Source: Pseudopithomyces maydicus
Lineage: Eukaryota > Ascomycota > Dothideomycetes > Pleosporales > Didymosphaeriaceae
DNA length: 64,000 bases
Direction of reading: 5' to 3'
Assembly (NCBI GenBank): GCA_026873275.1
Contig: JANTUC010000006.1
Span: 1,922,001 to 1,986,000, forward strand
Part shown: positions 13,316 to 20,462 of the stretch, in pieces
Position numbering within the stretch: position 1 is the stretch's first letter
Layout of the letters: each line of letters opens with the position of its first letter
Position numbers and translations under genes: made by a program
The notes under the pieces: generated by a model
What the model was told of the DNA's origin: nothing
What the model saw: the letters and a program-made list of their open reading frames with translations, nothing else
The model's database searches: none

Positions 13316-13322
13316 CCTCAAC

Positions 13323-15119
13323 ATGAGCGACTTCAACGACCTTACCCCATTCAACAATCCTAACAGCAAAGCTGCTAAACCGGACCTGTACGATGGCGAC
13401 CGACGCAAACTCAAGACATGGCTACTCCAACTCGACCTGTACTTCCACTGTGTCAACAAGGACATGGAAGACAAGGACAAAGTCATCTTTGCCGCCACGT
13501 ACATGAGAGGCGAACCAGCCGACTGGATTCAGCCGTACATCGAAGCATATCTTTCAGCGGAAAACCAAGAAGGAGACCAGATCGACCAACTCATCGAAGA
13601 TTACAGTACCTTCCGTACTCAGATCAAACAACTCTTCGGTTCAGCCAACGAGAAGTCTTACGCTGAAGAAGCTATCCAACGCCTCCGACAAACGCACTCA
13701 GCAGCCGAGTATACCGCAAAGTTCAAACACTACGCTGTACAGACTGGGTGGAACGACGATTCCCTACGCAAAATGTATAAGCAAGGTCTCAAGAAATCCG
13801 TACGCGAAGAACTCCTACGCAGTGGAGCCGCGATCAACACGATGCAAGAACTTTACGACGAAACCATCAGGATTGACGCAGAATGGCACGAATTACACCA
13901 GGAATACAAGAATCATGGGAGATTCCAACCCACGTATGGCAAGTCAAGCGGACGAACCAGTTACCGTACGACCACTACCAAACAACGGGTTACGAACGAC
14001 CCCTACGGCTACCAGCCGATGGAACTGGACAATGTAATGGTAAGGAAGGAGGAGAAGAAAACTGGAACATATGGCAAAGCCTCTGGAAATGCCAATGGAC
14101 CAAACAGACTCAAGCGCGCCTTCGGTAAACCTCGAGGAGGGACCCCGTTCAATCAAAAGGAGCAACGCACTTGTTTTAACTGTGACAAACCGGGTCACAT
14201 CGCCAGGAACTGCAGATCTAAGAACAAGGTCATCAGACAGTTGAACGTAATCACCGTCGCCAACGATCAGGACGACGAAGACGAATGGGTTATCACAGAC
14301 GGCATAAGTGATAGGGACCTAAACGAACACTCGGACTCAGACGATTCACGACTTTACGAGGATCCGTACGAAGAACCCGTCAACGACTTTGAACCCGTAC
14401 GAGCGCGAGCACCTACGCCACATCCTCAAGCCAAACCAATCAACGTTATGGAGTACCTCGACAAACTTACGCAAACGGAACCTCTGGAAGAAGAATTCCA
14501 ACCACGGGATGTAGATCTTCCTGAAGGATCAGTCCCACACCTAGATGATCAGCGACTCAAGTACGTTAGTGAAGCTGACATCGAATGGGGACAAGAAAGG
14601 TACCAACGACAGTCAAAGCAAAAAGTCTATGAAAACGAGAAAGAAACCTACGAACCGGATTACGTACTGGACCACCGAAACCCCAAACATATGTGCATCA
14701 ACTGGAAACTATGCAACTATGACCAGTGTACTATTCACTACAGGGCCAAGGAAGAACATTGGTTCCCTTCTAAGCAGCCTCGCTGCCGATGGGAATGGTT
14801 TGACTGCCCAATCGACGATTGTGACGTACATCTCTGGGACAAGCGAACTCGACAATATTTTCCAGGGTACCTCGAAGGAGAAAACATGACAATGACCCTC
14901 ATTGTTAACGGCACATGCACACAAGAACATTGGCAGACATGCTTACACAAGGATTGCCAGAAGCATGCAAGAACCAAGGCCATGTTCGGATTCGGTGAAG
15001 ATAAATGGCTCGACACGATGGAGGCAAGTGAACCCTTCAGACGCAAGCGAGCAGGCAAGAAAGGCAAGCAGTCTTTTTTAGGCCAACGGGCGGACTCAGT
15101 GGAGCCGCAACAGAACTAA
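13323..15119 (+). CDS. gag: Gag polyprotein of element H
   Basis: 598 codons from the first ATG, only 17 bp after the LTR; the frame is open a little upstream but only via TTG. It forms the virus-like particle and packages the RNA. The N-terminal third has the retrotransposon gag fold (YDGDRRKLKTWLLQLDLYF, then WIQPYIE and AEYTAKF motifs). One CCHC zinc knuckle is at C284-C287-H292-C297. Unusually, three further Cys-His modules follow (residues 458-472, 488-503, 532-548), each C-x5to7-C-x4-C-x2-H. Acidic segments lie between. The gene ends in a TTTTTTA run that fits a -1 frameshift into pol. No RIP stops. A gag is certain; a role for the extra Cys-His modules is not known. Confidence 0.95.
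   Translation: MSDFNDLTPFNNPNSKAAKPDLYDGDRRKLKTWLLQLDLYFHCVNKDMEDKDKVIFAATYMRGEPADWIQPYIEAYLSAENQEGDQIDQLIEDYSTFRTQIKQLFGSANEKSYAEEAIQRLRQTHSAAEYTAKFKHYAVQTGWNDDSLRKMYKQGLKKSVREELLRSGAAINTMQELYDETIRIDAEWHELHQEYKNHGRFQPTYGKSSGRTSYRTTTTKQRVTNDPYGYQPMELDNVMVRKEEKKTGTYGKASGNANGPNRLKRAFGKPRGGTPFNQKEQRTCFNCDKPGHIARNCRSKNKVIRQLNVITVANDQDDEDEWVITDGISDRDLNEHSDSDDSRLYEDPYEEPVNDFEPVRARAPTPHPQAKPINVMEYLDKLTQTEPLEEEFQPRDVDLPEGSVPHLDDQRLKYVSEADIEWGQERYQRQSKQKVYENEKETYEPDYVLDHRNPKHMCINWKLCNYDQCTIHYRAKEEHWFPSKQPRCRWEWFDCPIDDCDVHLWDKRTRQYFPGYLEGENMTMTLIVNGTCTQEHWQTCLHKDCQKHARTKAMFGFGEDKWLDTMEASEPFRRKRAGKKGKQSFLGQRADSVEPQQN
15074..15080 (+). other. -1 programmed frameshift heptamer T TTT TTA
   Basis: The heptamer sits in the gag frame as T-TTT-TTA, 37 bases before the gag stop. 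A -1 slip enters the pol frame, which is open from here through 15164 and joins the protease without a stop. The run is kept in RIPped copies B (7202-7208) and C (20417-20423). A downstream stimulatory structure was not tested. Confidence 0.6.
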
Positions 15120-15163
15120 ATGCGCTGGTAACTGACCAGGCATCCCTCATTAAGCTACCGGTA

Positions 15164-18151
15164 ATGCTTGATGAGAGAATACGGATCAAGGCTTTACTGG
15201 ATTCGGGAGCCCAAGGAAACTTTATATCGAGAAAGACTGTTCAACGAGCCGGACTCCGCGAACAACTCAAGGAAATTCCCTTGGCTATCCATGTCGCGAA
15301 TGGACGCCGATTACCAGGACAATCAAGCATACGACACGAGGTCACGACGACACTCAAGATCCATGAGCACCAGGAGTGGATTACCTTAGACGTCTTGGAT
15401 GCAAGTCAGCATGACTTAATCCTGGGTATCCCCTGGCTACGAAAGCATAACCCACAGATACATTGGGGAAGGAAAGAGCTTTCGATGAGGAACTGCAAAT
15501 GTGCACTGCAGTCAGAACCTGCGCATCACACGACGCTGATGGCGGATGAGAGCATGATCAATAATTTGAACTCGCGACAGAAAGTCGATAAACTGGAATT
15601 TACCTCGGCAGACGCTGGCAGGCACCACCAGGTCAAGAAGCACGAGAAGGAGAAACGCACAACTCACGACATCCCCGACGAATATAAAAAGTGGAGTCAT
15701 TTGTTTCGGGAAGAGGAAGGAAAAGCAAACCTACCTGAGCACCAACCCTGGGATCATACGATTGACCTAGAAGAAGGGAAAACGCCACCCTTTGGACCAT
15801 TATACGGCAAGTCAGGAAAAGAACTCCAATGGGAAAAAGACTTCATCGAGAAGAACCTCGACAAAGGATACATACGAGAATCGAAGTCACCCGCAGCAAG
15901 TCCATTTATGTTCGTACTCAAGAAAAACGGAGAACCACGACCGTGCATCGACTATCGAGCACTCAACAACATCACGATCAAGAATAGATACCCGTTACCG
16001 AACATATCAGAATTACGAGACAGACTCTCAAGAGCCAAGATATTTACGGCTATGGACTTAAGAGACGGATACCACCTCATCAGGATGAAAGAAGGTGAAG
16101 AATGGAAGACAGCGTTTAGATCGCGATACGGCCTGTTCGAGTACACAGTCATGCCGTTCGGACTAACTAACGCACCAGCAACATTCCAGGAATTGATCAA
16201 CAACACGCTAAGGAACTACCTCGACATCTTCGTAGTTGCCTACCTAGACGACATCCTCGTATACTCAGAAAACGAGCAAGAACACGTAGAACATGTCAAA
16301 ATCGTATTGGAAGCTTTACGGAAAGCACACCTAAGGATCAAACCGGAAAAATGCAAATTCCATGTCACGGAACTAGAGTTCCTAGGACACGTTGTCAACA
16401 CGAAAGGCTTCAGCATAAGCCCAGAAAAGGTCGAAACCATACGAGCATGGCCAATTCCGAAAACCATAGGAGACGTACGAGAATTCCTAGGATTTTGCGG
16501 ATTCAACAGACAATTCATCAAGGATTACTCCAAGATCACCATACCCTTGACGGCACTAACCAAGAAGGATGTAGCATTCAAATGGACGGAACAATGCGAT
16601 CGAGCTTTCAAACAGCTAGTACAAGCAAGCATCAGTGCACCAGTCCTAGTTGCTTTCAGAAGCGACGAACCACTACGCATGGAAACCGACGCAAGCGACT
16701 TGGCTATCGGAGCATGCGCGAAGCAAGAAAGGGACGGACAGTGGCACCCTGTTGCTTACTATTCGTATAAATTCATTGACGCGGAAACACGCTACGACAT
16801 CCACGACAAAGAATTGTATGCTATCGTCAAAGCACTCAAGCACTGGAGGACCTACGCCCACGGATGCTCAGAACTCACGATCTTTACGGACCACAAAAAT
16901 CTGTTACGGTTCACGACAACGAAAGAATTGACACCGCGACAAGCGCGATGGTCAGAAGCCCTTGGACAGTACAAATTCAAGATCCTGTACACACCAGGAA
17001 AAGAGAACGGACGAGCAGATGCTCTCAGCAGAAGAAAAGATCTCGCAGGAGATAAGGTCAAGACATATTCGGCAATCCTCAAGGAAAACAAGGACGGATC
17101 GCTAGGACCTACAGCGGAACTTAACCAACTAATAATAGTCACCAAGGATGTACCAAAGGAACAACAGGAGGAGGTAATACGACAACACCACGACGACCCT
17201 CTTTACGGACATCCCGGAATCAGCAAGACAGTGGAACTAATCCAACGGAACTACAACTTCAAAGGAATCAAGGAAGCTGTAACCAACTACATCAGGAAGT
17301 GCGCAGACTGCCAAAGGAATAAGCATGCGACACATCTGAAGTATGGAGAAATGCAAGCCATTGAAATACCCACAGCACCATGGGAAGACATCGCTATGGA
17401 TTTTGTTACAGGACTACCAGGATCTACGGACCCGGCTACGGAAGTCAAGTACAACGCAATATTGGTTATTGTGGACAGATTTACGAAGTACGCCGAGATG
17501 ATACCCTGCAAGAAGGAATGCACTGCAGACCAGCTAGGCTATCTTATACTCGACAGACTCGTAAGACACCACGGCATACCAAAGACAATCATCAGCGACA
17601 GAGACAAACTCTTCACATCAAATTACTGGACAACGCTTATGGCACTCATCGGAACGAAACGAAAGCTATCGACAGCTTATCATCCACAGACGGACGGACA
17701 AACGGAACGTACCAACCAGACTATGGAAACGTACCTACGCATCTACTGCAACAAGAAGAAAGACAATTGGGTTTCATTATTACCTTTAGCACAAATGGCA
17801 TACAACAACAAAGAATCAGCAACAACTGGAACTACACCATACTACGCAAACCACGGAAAACATCCACATCTCTTTGATCAAGTCTTACCAACGGTTATCA
17901 ACACAGCAGAAGCAGAGAAAACCGCAGAAATCATGAAACGAACACACGAAGAATTACGAGAAAACCTCGAGAAGTCTCAACGACAAACAATTTCCTACGT
18001 CAACAAGAAACGAAAAACGGCACCTCAGCTGAAGAAGGGGATAAAGCATACTTGCTTACGAAAAATCTTCGCACACAGAAGAAGAAACACAAGAAACTGG
18101 ATCACGTTAAAGTCGGACCATTTTTCATTTCCAAACAGATATCGCCAGTAA
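15164..18151 (+). CDS. pol: Pol polyprotein of element H (PR-RT-RNaseH-INT), C-terminus out of frame
   Basis: First ATG of the pol frame; the frame is open further upstream and probably starts by -1 frameshift near 15080. Order: aspartic protease (DSG near residue 13), reverse transcriptase (YLDD at residues 360-363), RNase H (TDAS, then DKELYAIV), integrase zinc finger (HHDDPLYGH ... CADC) and core (MDF, SDRD, TERTNQ as D-D-E). After QLKKG the frame is wrong: a G run is four long (18037-18040), whereas the three RIPped siblings have one base more there. The last 36 residues read here are therefore spurious, and the integrase tail and chromodomain continue in another frame (to 18468). This is either a real inactivating deletion or a homopolymer assembly error. 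Confidence 0.93.
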   Translation: MLDERIRIKALLDSGAQGNFISRKTVQRAGLREQLKEIPLAIHVANGRRLPGQSSIRHEVTTTLKIHEHQEWITLDVLDASQHDLILGIPWLRKHNPQIHWGRKELSMRNCKCALQSEPAHHTTLMADESMINNLNSRQKVDKLEFTSADAGRHHQVKKHEKEKRTTHDIPDEYKKWSHLFREEEGKANLPEHQPWDHTIDLEEGKTPPFGPLYGKSGKELQWEKDFIEKNLDKGYIRESKSPAASPFMFVLKKNGEPRPCIDYRALNNITIKNRYPLPNISELRDRLSRAKIFTAMDLRDGYHLIRMKEGEEWKTAFRSRYGLFEYTVMPFGLTNAPATFQELINNTLRNYLDIFVVAYLDDILVYSENEQEHVEHVKIVLEALRKAHLRIKPEKCKFHVTELEFLGHVVNTKGFSISPEKVETIRAWPIPKTIGDVREFLGFCGFNRQFIKDYSKITIPLTALTKKDVAFKWTEQCDRAFKQLVQASISAPVLVAFRSDEPLRMETDASDLAIGACAKQERDGQWHPVAYYSYKFIDAETRYDIHDKELYAIVKALKHWRTYAHGCSELTIFTDHKNLLRFTTTKELTPRQARWSEALGQYKFKILYTPGKENGRADALSRRKDLAGDKVKTYSAILKENKDGSLGPTAELNQLIIVTKDVPKEQQEEVIRQHHDDPLYGHPGISKTVELIQRNYNFKGIKEAVTNYIRKCADCQRNKHATHLKYGEMQAIEIPTAPWEDIAMDFVTGLPGSTDPATEVKYNAILVIVDRFTKYAEMIPCKKECTADQLGYLILDRLVRHHGIPKTIISDRDKLFTSNYWTTLMALIGTKRKLSTAYHPQTDGQTERTNQTMETYLRIYCNKKKDNWVSLLPLAQMAYNNKESATTGTTPYYANHGKHPHLFDQVLPTVINTAEAEKTAEIMKRTHEELRENLEKSQRQTISYVNKKRKTAPQLKKGIKHTCLRKIFAHRRRNTRNWITLKSDHFSFPNRYRQ

Positions 18152-18468
18152 ACTACAAGTTGGAACTACCGCCAGATGCAAAGATACACCCGGTATTCCA
18201 CATATCATTATTGGAACCAGCAGACCCAGAAACGCCAGTTCAGACCACCTTCTATCACCAAGCCGAAGAAGAAAACGAGTTCGAAGTAGAACGCATCCTA
18301 GACATGCGACACGGCTTAGGACAAGGAAACGACGAGTACCTCGTCAAGTGGAAAGGGTATCCCAATAGCGAAAACACATGGGAACCAGAAGGGAACCTAA
18401 GCAACTGTCAACAAAAGCTGAAGGAATATTACAACAAGATGACGCCACTACTACGAAGAAGGACATAA
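18052..18468 (+). CDS. pol: displaced 3' end of pol: integrase GPY/F tail and chromodomain
   Basis: 138 codons in the frame entered if one G is restored near 18040. They carry the integrase C-terminal GPF motif (VKVGPFFISKQ) and a chromodomain (EFEVERILDMR ... EYLVKWKGY ... NTWEPEGNL) with the three aromatic cage positions F, W and Y filled, as in histone H3K9me-binding chromodomains. It is not likely a separate gene: its ATG-less start overlaps pol, and siblings have it in frame with pol. The chromodomain places the element among chromoviruses and fits its insertion into heterochromatin-like RIPped DNA. Confidence 0.9.
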   Translation: MLTKNLRTQKKKHKKLDHVKVGPFFISKQISPVNYKLELPPDAKIHPVFHISLLEPADPETPVQTTFYHQAEEENEFEVERILDMRHGLGQGNDEYLVKWKGYPNSENTWEPEGNLSNCQQKLKEYYNKMTPLLRRRT

Positions 18469-18475
18469 AACATAC

Positions 18476-19048
18476 CTATACACCGGAGGAAGGAATCATG
18501 GGAGCAGGGAAGTGCGAATCCCAAAACTCATCAGACAAACCCTCAAACGCACCCCACGTCGCGGGAGATAACAAAGGACCTGAAGGAGCTTCCGCAGCCG
18601 CTGGAGCAAGGTCAGACACCTCTGCAGCTTCCATCTCTTCGATATTCCTCTCCTCCACAGAAATCGCGTCAGCAGCCTTGCGATCCAACAAATCCATCTG
18701 CTGACGGAGACGGTCCTCGCGAGCGCGCGCAACCCGCAACTCCTCGAGCGCAGCCTCGTGAGCCTTAAAAGCGGTTTCCTGCGCTTCCCTTGACTCTTGA
18801 ATTTGCACCTTCAACTTCTCTTTTTCAGCCAACAAACGCTTGAACTCCGACTCGGAAACACGAACATCGCAACGCTGCCCGAGCCGCACACAGGCACCAC
18901 ATTTTCCGGAACGAACATGAACTTTGCAAACACGATTGTGCTTTACGCATGTGGAACACTTCTTTACCATGGTTTCGCCAAAAGATTCAATAAACTCGAC
19001 AAGCAAACGGCGACGAGTGGTGCTGGAGGCAGACGGATGTTTGGGCAT
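18476..19048 (-). CDS. antisense zinc-cluster (Zn2Cys6-like) coiled-coil protein of element H
   Basis: 190 codons from the first ATG; the frame is open 20 codons further only to a GTG. It converges tail to tail with pol, 7 bp apart, and its 5' end lies 110 bp from the 3' LTR. Residues 31-60 have six Cys at C-x2-C-x6-C-x8-C-x2-C-x6-C, which fits the Gal4-type Zn(II)2Cys6 consensus. A charged heptad-like coiled coil follows (about residues 66-125, EFKRLLAEKEKLKVQIQ onward), as in Gal4-type dimerisers, then an acidic Ala-rich tail ending DEFWDSHFPAPM. Family knowledge suggests a DNA-binding transcription factor; what it regulates is inference. RIPped siblings and element F carry the same cluster in the same slot. 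HTLV-1 HBZ is an analogous antisense-encoded regulator. Confidence 0.75.
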   Translation of the reverse strand: MPKHPSASSTTRRRLLVEFIESFGETMVKKCSTCVKHNRVCKVHVRSGKCGACVRLGQRCDVRVSESEFKRLLAEKEKLKVQIQESREAQETAFKAHEAALEELRVARAREDRLRQQMDLLDRKAADAISVEERNIEEMEAAEVSDLAPAAAEAPSGPLLSPATWGAFEGLSDEFWDSHFPAPMIPSSGV

Positions 19049-19140
19049 GACGCGGACCAAGCTAACGCTACTTATGATGCGGGGCGAAGCCCGGTTATAA
19101 CTAACCACGGGACTACATCACCTGATCCGAGGACAGATCC

Positions 19141-19157
19141 TGGGAGGAGGAGGATGA
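19141..19157 (+). other. polypurine tract of element H
   Basis: TGGGAGGAGGAGGATGA directly precedes the 3' LTR. It is the expected plus-strand primer, and equivalents precede the LTRs of A, B, C and (reversed) G. Confidence 0.7.
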
Positions 19158-19593
19158 TGTTAAGATCTGTAGATGGCTGCGGCACAGCATCGATCCCACA
19201 TGTAATTAGAGGCCCGGGGCGGGCCGTGTAATTATGTAGTCACGTGACCTGATCAGTGTGATCAGTAGCCTTGGCGCACTGAGCATACTGAGCAGCTCGC
19301 ATACTGATCACTGAGCAAAGGCTGATCAGTGTGATCAGTTGATCAGTGGGACTGATCAACCCAAGTATATAGGAACCCGAGTTTCCTTCGTGGATACTCG
19401 TGTTCAACCTGTTTATCAATCTATCGTTTGGATTCACTCAGGCCTCATTGTTGATTTAGTATCATACGTGATACCGATACCGACTACCCCATCGACCCGC
19501 TCACGCAGTCGATAACCCTTCTCCCTCCGTAAGTTGCTCCTGCCCGAGAACCAACCTTAACCTCTAGGACTAGCTACCCTCGTGGTCTTAACA
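19158..19593 (+). repeat. 3' LTR of element H (436 bp)
   Basis: Appears identical to the 5' LTR at a constant offset of 6288. It is followed by the TCACT target copy and by the resumption of the RIPped gag of C. Confidence 0.96.
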
Positions 19594-19598
19594 TCACT

Positions 19599-20462
19599 AT
19601 TGCTAATAATTAGGATAATAAAGATAAATAGGTTATTATAGATAGTATAAGTGATATAGACTTAAATAAATACTTAAACTTAGACGATTTACGGCTTTAC
19701 GAGGATCTATATAAAGAACCTATTAATGACTTTAAACTTATATAAATATAAGTATCTACGCTATATTTGCAAACTAAACTAATTAATATTATAAAGTACT
19801 TTAATAAACTTACGCAAATAGAACCTCTAGAAGAAGAATTTTAATTATAGGATATAGATTTTCCTAAAGAATTAGTCCTATATCTAGATAATTAGCGATT
19901 TAAGTATATTAGTAAAACTAATATTAAATGGGGATAAGAAAGGTACTAATAATAATTAAAATAAAAAGTCTATAAAAATAAGAAAGAAACCTACGAACTG
20001 GATTATATACTAGACTATTAAAACCCTAAATATATATATATTAACTGGAAACTATATAATTATAACTAGTATACTATTTATTATAGGGTTAAAAAAGAAT
20101 ATTAATTCCTCTTTAAATAGCTTTACTGCTAATAGGAATAGTTTAACTACCTAATTAATAACTATAATATATATCTCTAGAATAAGCGAACTTAATAATA
20201 CTTTCTAGAATATCTTAAAGGAGAAAATATAGTAATAATACTTATTATTAATAATATATATATATAAGAATATTGGCAGATATGCTTATATAAGAATTAC
20301 TAGAAGTATATAAGAACTAAAGCTATATTTAAATTTAATAAAAATAAATAGCTTAATATAATAAAGGTAAGTAAACCCTTTAAATATAAGTAAGCAGGTA
20401 AAAAAGATAAGTAGTCTTTTTTAGACTAATAAGCGGACTTAGTAGAGCTGTAATAAAATTAA
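19599..20462 (+). pseudogene. gag relic of copy C, 3' part
   Basis: Continues exactly where 12869 stopped relative to H. It holds the Cys-His module region in RIPped form, the TTTTTTA run (20417-20423) and the aligned stop. Confidence 0.78.

Larger units (their letters stand above)
12870..19593 (+). mobile_element. intact young Ty3/gypsy chromovirus H
   Basis: A 6724-bp element with LTRs that appear identical base for base (12870-13305, 19158-19593; TG...CA ends) and a perfect target duplication TCACT at 12865-12869 and 19594-19598. The order is LTR, putative priming site, gag, -1 frameshift, pol (PR-RT-RH-INT-chromodomain), an antisense zinc-cluster gene, purine tract, LTR. It shows no RIP although three RIPped siblings lie within 20 kb. 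It interrupts the gag relic of C. The only visible lesion is a one-base deletion in pol (18037-18040 region). Either it is recent, or RIP is no longer active in this lineage. Confidence 0.97.

Noticed and set aside
18797..19231. 144-codon plus-strand frame at the 3' end of H
   Set aside because: Runs from the element tail into the LTR, lacks any domain, and overlaps the better supported antisense zinc-cluster frame.
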